Below the pieces are notes generated by a model. It searched no databases, was not told the DNA's origin, and saw only the letters and a list, made by a program, of their open reading frames with translations. Positions 54,616-62,102 of a stretch of 64,000 nucleotides of DNA are shown here, in pieces; the first letter of the stretch is position 1; each line of letters opens with the position of its first letter. The stretch lies in assembly GCF_018271995.1 (NCBI RefSeq), contig NZ_JAGUCO010000026.1, positions 1-64,000 on the forward strand, read 5' to 3'. The stretch comes from Carboxylicivirga linearis. Lineage in GTDB: Bacteria; Bacteroidota; Bacteroidia; Bacteroidales; Marinilabiliaceae. Both the position numbers and the translations under genes were made by a program.

Positions 54616-54623
54616 TATTTTTG
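54616..54623 (+). promoter_or_regulatory. Probable -7 element downstream of the dnaK terminator
   Basis: TATTTTTG fits TAnnTTTG and comes right after the dnaK terminator, 76 bases before the YwqK-type gene. No TTG is at the ideal distance. Confidence 0.35.
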
Positions 54624-54699
54624 AAACTGTTTTTTCAAGTTCAAGTATCATCAAAATGAACTTAAGAATTTAAATGACTTCATAAAAAAGTTGATTGGA

Positions 54700-55557
54700 A
54701 TGAAATTATTACAACGTCTGGTTTATTTAATTATACTGTCAATATGCACCTTGTCGCTTCAGGCACAAACGGATGTTTTTGGAAATAAAATACCGGCTAA
54801 AAAAAAGAATTATGCTCCGGTTCCTGATCATTACAATAAGACTGATGAAAATGGCTTGAAACAAGGTCCCTGGGAGAAACGTTACACTGATGGAAGTCCA
54901 TTATACAAGGCTACTTTTAAAGATAATAAACCAGTAGGAGAGTATGTTAGATTTTATCCAAACGGAAAAATGAGCCTTCGAATAGTTTATGATGAGAAAG
55001 GTGTCAATGGAGAGGCGGAATTATTTAACGATAAAGGAGAGTTGTCATCAACCGGTACCTTTGTTGGTAAAAACAAAGAAGGCAAATGGACCTATTATAC
55101 TTCAAAAAATGTAATAGCCTCTACTCAGGAGTATAAAAACAATAAGGCTCATGGCGAAACTATTGTATATTACCCGAATGGAGAGGTTGCAGAATCATAT
55201 GTTTCGGTTAATGGATTAAAAGATGGTCCTTGGTTAAAGTTTTTTAGAAGTGGAGCTTCGTTGTTAAAGGCAACATATGTTCAAGATAAATTAGAAGGCA
55301 AATATCTTTATTATTATGAAGGTGGACAGCTTGAGATTGATGCCACTTATAAAAATGATAAAGAGGATGGGAACTGGACTTTTTATCATCAGAATGGAGA
55401 AGTAAATTATATATTAAAGTATAAGGATGGTAAGCTTTTAAATCCTGAAGTGCTAAATGAAAGAAGGGCTGCAGAACAGGAACAATTTGAAAAGAATAAA
55501 GGAAAGTTGAAGGATCCTGAAAAGATGCAAAATGATCCTGGTGCATATTTTAGATAA
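54700..55557 (+). CDS. YwqK/MORN-repeat exported protein
   Basis: A 285-residue protein with a signal peptide (LSICTLSLQAQ). The body is built of MORN/YwqK-like repeats of about 22 residues with the pattern G-x-W-x-x-Y/F-x-x-x-G-x-x (GLKQGPWEKRYTDGSP, GVNGEAELFNDKGELSS, DGNWTFYHQNGEVNY). The C-terminus is charged. MORN repeats often mediate membrane or protein contact. The family label 'toxin-antitoxin YwqK antitoxin' in databases is not supported by neighbours here. The ATG at 54700 is used. The subtilase gene follows 6 bases later and is probably co-transcribed. Confidence 0.78.
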   Translation: MKLLQRLVYLIILSICTLSLQAQTDVFGNKIPAKKKNYAPVPDHYNKTDENGLKQGPWEKRYTDGSPLYKATFKDNKPVGEYVRFYPNGKMSLRIVYDEKGVNGEAELFNDKGELSSTGTFVGKNKEGKWTYYTSKNVIASTQEYKNNKAHGETIVYYPNGEVAESYVSVNGLKDGPWLKFFRSGASLLKATYVQDKLEGKYLYYYEGGQLEIDATYKNDKEDGNWTFYHQNGEVNYILKYKDGKLLNPEVLNERRAAEQEQFEKNKGKLKDPEKMQNDPGAYFR

Positions 55558-55563
55558 TAGGGA

Positions 55564-57186
55564 ATGAATAGAGTTGTTGCGGTTTTAGTTTTGATATTCA
55601 CCTCTTTTGTGTGTTTGATGGCGCAAAGTAATGGTTACTTTGTGCAGTTTACCGATAAAGAAGGCTCTTTGTATAGTATTGACAGACCAGAAGAATTTCT
55701 TAGTGAAAGGGCTATTGACAGACGAGTTAGTCAGGATATTGATATTGTAGAGAACGACTTGCCGGTGTCTTTTGCTTATGTAAATGCTTTAAAGGAGCTT
55801 GGAATAGATGTTAGATATACTACTAAATGGCTAAATGGAGCTATAGTATTTTCTTCCGACAGTGAATTGATGGATACCATAATGAATCTTGATTTTATTT
55901 CATATGTTGAAATGACTACCAATAGTAATCATGTCAGTGCATTGGTTAAATTTAAAGAAGGTCATGGGATCCTTAAAGACAAAAATGAAGAAGAATATGG
56001 TTATGCCTGGGATCAGATTCAAACAGTAAACGGATATCATCTTCATGAAAGAGGTTACAAAGGAAAAGGTATGCAAATTGCGGTATTGGATGCAGGTTTT
56101 TATTCTGCCGATAATGCACCTTCGTTACAACATTTGTGGGATAATGGTCAGATATTAGGATATAAAGATTTTGTTGACCCAAACTCCGATATTTTCACAA
56201 CTCATTCACATGGAATGAAAGTATTATCTATCATGGGTGGTGAAATAGCAGGCTCTTATCTGGGAACAGCCCCAGGAGCTTCTTACTGGCTGTTGCGTAC
56301 TGAAGATGCAGCAACCGAAACTCCTGTTGAGCCCGATTATTGGGTTTGTGCTGCAGAATATGCTGATAGTGTGGGAGCAGATGTAATTAATAGCTCACTG
56401 GGGTATTATGAGTTTGACAGTCCCTTTAATTCTTATACTTACGAAATGCTGGATGGCACATCCAGAGCATCTAAAGCAGCCGAAATAGCAGCATCAAAAG
56501 GAATGGTGGTGGTTATAAGTGCCGGTAACGAAGGCGCAGATGAGTGGCATTATATTGGAGTTCCGGCCGATGCAAAAAATATACTGTCGGTTGGAGCCAT
56601 GCAGGTTGATAGCACAAGAGCCTACTTTTCTTCATATGGACCAAGTTATGATCAAAGGATTAAACCGGAGGTTTCAGCTCTGGGATACTTCACTGCTGTT
56701 CAAAGCCTAAACGGAGGGATTGAATTTGGAGCTGGCACTTCTTATTCAGCACCGGTAATTGCAGGATTGGTTGCCTGTTTGTGGCAGGCTCTTCCCCATT
56801 ACACTTCTCATCAATTGATTGATTTAATTATTAGCCATGCCAGTAATTTTAATAAGGCAGATAACTCATTGGGATATGGGGTTCCTAATTTTAATGCATC
56901 TTTAAAAACCAATATAGATAAAGTGATAGATGCAGGAATGGAATGGAATATAAGTCCAAACCCATTTAGTAACTATCTACTTTTACAACCCTTGGAATTT
57001 GATTACAGCCTAGGTAATATAACAATATCGTTATTCGACGTTGCAGGAAATGCAGTGTTCAAAGGCAAGAGTGAAATGGGAGAAAAGATTAAGCTGGAAG
57101 GATTCTATAATATGGCCAATGGATTATACATTTTAGTGATAGAATCAGCCGCAGGAAAGCAACATTATAAAGTGATGAAAAACTAA
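55564..57186 (+). CDS. S8 subtilisin-like protease with T9SS sorting domain
   Basis: A 540-residue secreted serine protease. A signal peptide (SFVCLMAQ) and a propeptide region (about residues 20-150) precede the catalytic domain. The triad is visible: Asp in QIAVLDAGFY, His in FTTHSHGMKVLSI and Ser in GAGTSYSAPVIAGL. The C-terminal 80 residues (WNISPNPFSNYLLLQ, FDVAGNAVFKGK, GLYILVIESAAGKQHYKVMK) form a type A T9SS sorting domain, so it should be exported by the type IX system and anchored or released at the surface. xseA follows 3 bases later. Confidence 0.92.
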   Translation: MNRVVAVLVLIFTSFVCLMAQSNGYFVQFTDKEGSLYSIDRPEEFLSERAIDRRVSQDIDIVENDLPVSFAYVNALKELGIDVRYTTKWLNGAIVFSSDSELMDTIMNLDFISYVEMTTNSNHVSALVKFKEGHGILKDKNEEEYGYAWDQIQTVNGYHLHERGYKGKGMQIAVLDAGFYSADNAPSLQHLWDNGQILGYKDFVDPNSDIFTTHSHGMKVLSIMGGEIAGSYLGTAPGASYWLLRTEDAATETPVEPDYWVCAAEYADSVGADVINSSLGYYEFDSPFNSYTYEMLDGTSRASKAAEIAASKGMVVVISAGNEGADEWHYIGVPADAKNILSVGAMQVDSTRAYFSSYGPSYDQRIKPEVSALGYFTAVQSLNGGIEFGAGTSYSAPVIAGLVACLWQALPHYTSHQLIDLIISHASNFNKADNSLGYGVPNFNASLKTNIDKVIDAGMEWNISPNPFSNYLLLQPLEFDYSLGNITISLFDVAGNAVFKGKSEMGEKIKLEGFYNMANGLYILVIESAAGKQHYKVMKN

Positions 57187-57189
57187 ATT

Positions 57190-58566
57190 ATGCCCGATCA
57201 TATTTCACTTTCTCAACTTAACAAACAGATCAAAGAAGCCATTGGTTTGTCTTTTTCCGATACAATTTGGGTTATTGCCGAGATAAGTGAGATAAGAACA
57301 GTAAGAAGTGGTCATTGTTATCTGGAACTTATCGAAAAAGATGAAACCAACGACAGTGTAAAGGCTAAAGCCAGAGCAACCATATGGGCCTATACTTTTA
57401 GAATGCTGAAACCCTATTTTGAAACCACCACAAAACAGGAACTCGCAAGTGGATTAAAAGTATTAGTAAGGGCAAGTGTTGAGTTTCAGGAAGTGTATGG
57501 TTTTAGTTTGAATATAAAGGATATTGATCCTTCTTATACTTTGGGTGATATAGCCCGCAAGCGATTGGAGGTAATTCGTCAGCTTGAAGAGGAAGGGGTG
57601 ATGGATATGAACAAAGAGGTGGAGTTAGAGGCTGTACCTCAAAAGCTGGCCATTATATCATCTTCTACAGCAGCTGGGTACGAGGATTTTGTTAACCAAT
57701 TAGAAAATAATCCATACGGATTTAAAATTTACCAAAAGCTTTTTCAAGCTACCATGCAAGGAAATGAAGCTGAGCAGTCAATCATTTCAGCATTAGAAAG
57801 AGTATATGAATATGAAGATTTTTTTGATGCAGTGGTGATTATAAGAGGTGGTGGATCTACAGCTGATCTAATGTGTTTTGATGGTTACTGGCTGGCAGTT
57901 AATATTGCACAGTTTCCTTTGCCGGTGCTTACAGGTATTGGACATGAAAGAGATGAATCAGTTGCTGATATGGTTGCACATACGCGTTTGAAAACGCCTA
58001 CTGCTGTAGCTGAGTTTATTGTTGATAGAGTTGGTAATTTTAGTGCGTACTTAGATGACCTAAAAGAGCATTTTGTGGGTGAAGTAGACTCTCAACTGAA
58101 AAGCCAGAGACATCGTTTGGATATTGCTGTAAGTGCATTTCAACCATTGGTGAGCAAAGTCATTACCAAAAAAAGAAGACAACCACAAGAAGCGGCTCAG
58201 CGTTTGCATTTTGCAGTTAAATCTTATTTCGATAACCAGCAGTTATTTTTTTCTCATGTAAAAGAATCGGTGCATTATCTGGTAAAGAAACAAGTAAGAG
58301 GAAATATGCAACAATGTCAGTTTTATCATACCCAATTAAAGATTGAATTGGCAGGATATTTCAAAAATAAAGCCCAGAAATTAACATTGGCTGAGAATAC
58401 GGCAAAATTATCCGATCCGGTTAATGTACTTGAAAGAGGTTATTCAATTACTTATAAAGATGATGTACCCATTAAATCCACTGATCAGCTTAAAAGTGGA
58501 GATAATTTACAAACGGTGCTACAAAAAGGCACAATAATCAGTAAAATAGAAAAAATAATTAAGTAA
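57190..58566 (+). CDS. xseA: Exodeoxyribonuclease VII large subunit
   Basis: A 458-residue catalytic subunit of the nuclease that degrades single-stranded DNA from both ends to short oligonucleotides. The N-terminal OB fold (SLSQLNKQIKEAIG, VIAEISEIRTVRSGHCYLEL) precedes the catalytic domain (AIISSSTAAGYEDF, VVIIRGGGSTADLMCFDGYWLA, TGIGHERDESVADMVAHTRLKTPTAVAE in pieces) and a C-terminal coiled coil. It ends 68 bases before the TPR kinase, which separates it from xseB. Confidence 0.94.
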   Translation: MPDHISLSQLNKQIKEAIGLSFSDTIWVIAEISEIRTVRSGHCYLELIEKDETNDSVKAKARATIWAYTFRMLKPYFETTTKQELASGLKVLVRASVEFQEVYGFSLNIKDIDPSYTLGDIARKRLEVIRQLEEEGVMDMNKEVELEAVPQKLAIISSSTAAGYEDFVNQLENNPYGFKIYQKLFQATMQGNEAEQSIISALERVYEYEDFFDAVVIIRGGGSTADLMCFDGYWLAVNIAQFPLPVLTGIGHERDESVADMVAHTRLKTPTAVAEFIVDRVGNFSAYLDDLKEHFVGEVDSQLKSQRHRLDIAVSAFQPLVSKVITKKRRQPQEAAQRLHFAVKSYFDNQQLFFSHVKESVHYLVKKQVRGNMQQCQFYHTQLKIELAGYFKNKAQKLTLAENTAKLSDPVNVLERGYSITYKDDVPIKSTDQLKSGDNLQTVLQKGTIISKIEKIIK

Positions 58567-58634
58567 AACATTTGTTTGTTAAAGGCTTTTTATAAATTTA
58601 AATCGTTTTTAACGGGGAGTATTTTATCGGACAA

Positions 58635-60872
58635 ATGTTTACAAATCAATTACGTTACGTCGTAGCCAGTCTTCTTTTATTCATCAACTTAGGTTTTTAT
58701 GCCCAAAACTCAGGCATGTTACAGGAGCCTGATTCTGTTGATGGAGTTAATTCATCTATTGATTTTAAGTCTCAATTTGAAAAGTTGGAAAATGCTCAGG
58801 ACGTAATTGAATCCTGTCAAAATTCCGATAAAAAAGAATTGACAAATCAGGAAAGATTTACCTTGTATCTCGAGACAGGTGTTAGATTGTATGATCTTGA
58901 GGATAGTGAAAATGCGCGTGAATACTTAAATAAAGCAAAGGCTATATCCTCCAAAGATAAGTCTTATAAACAGTTAGGTCGTTTGTATAATTACATCGGT
59001 TGGTTGGCATCAGATCGTAATGCTTATGGTGAAGCTATAGGTTACTTTAAGGCTGCTTCGCAATATTATTCTAAAGCCAAGCAATATGTTTATCAAGGAA
59101 ATACATACAATAGTATTGGTGCCATGTACTGGTATCAACGCAACTACGCATTAGCTCTGAGTTATTTTAATCAGGCTTATGAATTAGGCGAAAGAAGTAA
59201 TGATAATGAGCTAAAGTTAAAAGGGTTAACTAATAAAGGGGTAGTTCTTAATCAGTTGGCTCAGTATAGTGAAGCCCTGAATTGTTTGGAAGAAGCCCTG
59301 GAGTTAAATAAAATTGAAGGAAGCAATGCCAGCAGAGCTAGTTTGTTAAATAACATGGGTAACATCCACTATGCTTTAAAACAGGATAATTCGGCCATAA
59401 GGAATTATAAGGAGGCGATGAAGTTATATATTGAACTGGATGATAAATCCGGAATCAGTAGTTGTCATAACAATTTGGGAGAAGTGTACTTGCGTTTAGG
59501 TAATGTGAGAGCTGCACTAGAGAGTTATCAAACGTCTCTTCAGTTTATTGATGTTGAACACGACAGCGCATCTATTGCTGTAGCTTATGTGAATATTGGC
59601 CGGGCTCATCAAACGGATGAAGCTTATTTAAAAGCGGTTTCTTACTTTGAGAAAGCCTTAAAAATAATGGTGAGCAACGAAGATCTTTCGCTTGAAGCAG
59701 AAACTTATCTTCATCTGGCTCAAACAGTAAGTGAGTCAAAAAATTATAGCGAAGCACAAAACTATTTGCTCAAAGCCATAGCTATTTCAAAAAGAATTGA
59801 TGAGAAACCAATTTTAGCAGATTGTTACAAAACACTAGCTGAGGTTTCTGAAAAGCAAAGCAAATTTAAAGAGGCATTGAAGTATCAGAAAGTATATGTT
59901 TCAATGAAGGACTCTATTACAGATGAGCAGGCAATGATTAATTCGGCACGAATGGAGGCTGTATATAATTTGCTTCAGAAGGATGAAACCATATCGAAGT
60001 TAGAGCAAGATAATATATCGAAAGAAGAAGATCTGGCTCGAATGAAAGAAACCAGAACTTTATATTTGATTATTAGCATTGCTTTATTTGGATCTATCAT
60101 CTTCTTAATCCTGTTATTTCGTTTAAAAAGAAAAACTTCATTACAATTAAAAGAAAAGAATAGAGAATTAGCGCAGCTTAATGCTACTAAGGATAAGTTT
60201 TTTTCGATTATTGCACATGACTTAAAGAGTCCGTTTAGTTCATTAATGGGATTTGCCGAGATGTTATGTTTGCATGCAGAAACCAAAAATACTAAAGAAG
60301 TTATTGATTATGCTCAGGTTATTCATAATTCTACAAAGCGATTGTTGGGATTAGTAGAGAATCTTTTGCAATGGTCTAGAACCCAATTGGGAACTACCGA
60401 ATACAAACCTATGCAAATAGATGTGTCGATACACACGCATAACATTGTTTCGTTACTTCGTTTAAATGCCGAGGAGAAAGATATTGTGATTAGTCCTAAG
60501 GTTGAAAAGGACTTGGTGGCTTGGGCCGATTTAAATTTGTTCAGTACAGTGTTACGTAATTTAATCAGTAATGCCATAAAATTTTCAAGAGTTGGTAGTG
60601 TTATTTATGTAATGGCGCAGAAAAAGAATGATTTGATAGAAGTGTCTGTATCCGATTCAGGAGTTGGTATCAGGCAGGAAAATATTGAGAAGCTATTTTC
60701 TGTTGATACCGCGTTTTCAACTAAAGGAACTTTTAATGAAAAGGGAACCGGAATAGGCCTGGTATTATGTAAGGAATTTGTGGAAATTAATAAAGGAAGT
60801 ATTTGGGTTGAGAGCGAATTAGAAAAAGGTAGTACCTTTACCTTTACATTACCTATAAACAAAGCAGAGTAA
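58635..60872 (+). CDS. TPR-containing sensor histidine kinase
   Basis: A 745-residue membrane kinase. The signal peptide (LLLFINLGFYAQ) is followed by about nine tetratricopeptide repeats in the periplasm (residues about 60-430; GEAIGYFKAASQYYSKAKQY, EALNCLEEALELNK, AVSYFEKALKIM). A coiled coil and one membrane segment (LYLIISIALFGSIIFLIL, about 475-495) lead to the kinase core: HisKA with SIIAHDLKSPFSSLMGF, and HATPase with NLISNAIKFS, DSGVGIRQENIEKLF and GTGIGLVLCKEF. Its partner regulator is not in the window. It is flanked by xseA (68 bases) and xseB (9 bases). Confidence 0.93.
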   Translation: MFTNQLRYVVASLLLFINLGFYAQNSGMLQEPDSVDGVNSSIDFKSQFEKLENAQDVIESCQNSDKKELTNQERFTLYLETGVRLYDLEDSENAREYLNKAKAISSKDKSYKQLGRLYNYIGWLASDRNAYGEAIGYFKAASQYYSKAKQYVYQGNTYNSIGAMYWYQRNYALALSYFNQAYELGERSNDNELKLKGLTNKGVVLNQLAQYSEALNCLEEALELNKIEGSNASRASLLNNMGNIHYALKQDNSAIRNYKEAMKLYIELDDKSGISSCHNNLGEVYLRLGNVRAALESYQTSLQFIDVEHDSASIAVAYVNIGRAHQTDEAYLKAVSYFEKALKIMVSNEDLSLEAETYLHLAQTVSESKNYSEAQNYLLKAIAISKRIDEKPILADCYKTLAEVSEKQSKFKEALKYQKVYVSMKDSITDEQAMINSARMEAVYNLLQKDETISKLEQDNISKEEDLARMKETRTLYLIISIALFGSIIFLILLFRLKRKTSLQLKEKNRELAQLNATKDKFFSIIAHDLKSPFSSLMGFAEMLCLHAETKNTKEVIDYAQVIHNSTKRLLGLVENLLQWSRTQLGTTEYKPMQIDVSIHTHNIVSLLRLNAEEKDIVISPKVEKDLVAWADLNLFSTVLRNLISNAIKFSRVGSVIYVMAQKKNDLIEVSVSDSGVGIRQENIEKLFSVDTAFSTKGTFNEKGTGIGLVLCKEFVEINKGSIWVESELEKGSTFTFTLPINKAE

Positions 60873-60881
60873 TATTTGAAA

Positions 60882-61082
60882 ATGACAAAGAAGAAATTAA
60901 GTTATACCGACGCGATAGGAGAGATTGAAGAGATATTACAGCAAATTGAAAACGAAGAGCTGGATGTTGATGAGTTATCTACAAAAGTAAAAAGGGTTAG
61001 TACTCTTATTAAAACCTGTAAAGATAAGTTGCACAAAACCGAAGAGGAGGTTGAGCAAATTCTAAAAGAAATGGAAGACTAA
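60882..61082 (+). CDS. xseB: Exodeoxyribonuclease VII small subunit
   Basis: A 66-residue, highly charged two-helix protein with the XseB pattern (LSYTDAIGEIEEILQQIENE, LDVDELSTKVKRV, LIKTCKDKL then EEEVEQIL). It binds the XseA coiled coil and is required for the holoenzyme. The start is the ATG at 60882, 9 bases after the kinase stop. A strong terminator follows 2 bases after its stop. Confidence 0.92.
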   Translation: MTKKKLSYTDAIGEIEEILQQIENEELDVDELSTKVKRVSTLIKTCKDKLHKTEEEVEQILKEMED

Positions 61083-61084
61083 AA

Positions 61085-61108
61085 AGAGGCCGAAGCCTCT
61101 ATTTTTTT
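61085..61108. terminator. Terminator between xseB and pepE
   Basis: AGAGGC (61085-61090), CGAA loop, GCCTCT (61095-61100), then a T-run on the plus strand. An A-run on the left may serve the convergent pepE. Confidence 0.9.
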
Positions 61109-61811
61109 ACATTAAAAATTCAAAGTCTTCATCCACTTCTACCTCGTATGGATAGCTGCCATATTTAAAAACTCGTAAAGAGTGGATTCCCTTATAAGAT
61201 ATTTTTCCATTTAAGATAATAAACATACAACCTTCTCGCAGACCGGCAACGGTAGTTTCCTTATTGACTTCTAAAAATTCAAGTATTCTATCCTCACGGG
61301 TTTCTCCACCATGGCCTTCCGGATTGGCATCTAGATAATGTGGATTAATTTGAAACGGAATGAGATTTAAAGCTCCAAAACCCATTGGATCAATAATAGG
61401 CATGTCGTTGGTTGTTTTGATGGTTGGACAGGCCAAATTAGAACCAGCACTCCATCCGATGTATTTGGTTCCGCTTAATACTTTTTTACGAATTGCCTCA
61501 GTCAAATTATTATCATGAATCATCCTAAGAAGCTGCCAGGTGTTTCCTCCTCCAACAACTATGGCTTCAGCTTCTTCAACTGCTTTCACCGGATCATCAA
61601 AATGGTGAATGGAAATGATTTCATGTCCCACTTCATTAAATCTGCTTTTGACTTTGGCTTCATAATTATCAAAACTTACTGTAACGCCGGCATATGGAAT
61701 GAAAAGGCATTTTGTTTGTGTTGTTCCCAGAAAATTGGCAATATCTTTTTTAGGGTAATCGAGGTAGGCTTCTCCTACCATGGTTGAATTACTAATTAAT
61801 AATAGATTCAT
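61107..61811 (-). CDS. pepE: Peptidase E (alpha-aspartyl dipeptidase, S51)
   Basis: A 234-residue cytosolic serine peptidase that cleaves dipeptides with N-terminal aspartate. The nucleophile Ser is in KYIGWSAGSNLACP near residue 121. VVGGGNTWQLL precedes it, and INPHYLDANPEGHGGETREDR holds the His and the Asp/Glu/Arg that recognise the substrate. The length is normal (about 230). It is convergent with xseB. Confidence 0.93.
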   Translation of the reverse strand: MNLLLISNSTMVGEAYLDYPKKDIANFLGTTQTKCLFIPYAGVTVSFDNYEAKVKSRFNEVGHEIISIHHFDDPVKAVEEAEAIVVGGGNTWQLLRMIHDNNLTEAIRKKVLSGTKYIGWSAGSNLACPTIKTTNDMPIIDPMGFGALNLIPFQINPHYLDANPEGHGGETREDRILEFLEVNKETTVAGLREGCMFIILNGKISYKGIHSLRVFKYGSYPYEVEVDEDFEFLM

Positions 61812-61990
61812 GGTTTATATCTTTATGTGATTAGCCTAATATACTAATTTTAGGTTGAGATACTAAGCAAGAATTATTACTTTAACACATAGAGAATGGT
61901 ATGAAAGTGGAGTATGACTAATTTGTTAACAATGAGTGTTAAATATTGTCAATTATACGAGTAAAGGCCATGAGAGTGCCGCATTTTTGT

Positions 61991-61998
61991 TATGTTTG
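61991..61998 (+). promoter_or_regulatory. Possible -7 element for the GH95-type gene
   Basis: TATGTTTG fits TAnnTTTG, about 105 bases before the ATG at 62103. The near-palindrome AAGAACC-TT-GGTTCTT (62018-62033) lies in the leader and could be an operator or small hairpin. The -33 TTG is not evident. The rest of the 291-base gap after pepE shows no gene. Confidence 0.3.
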
Positions 61999-62102
61999 AC
62001 TATTACTTACCCACTTTAAGAACCTTGGTTCTTCCGATGAAAATTATCATGCCAATATTAGGCTTGATACACTTTGTGATAATTGAATAATAACCTACAT
62101 AA

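Noticed and set aside
54700-55557. Antitoxin role suggested by the family name YwqK
   Set aside because: No toxin gene is adjacent; the protein has a signal peptide and MORN-like repeats, and it precedes a secreted protease.
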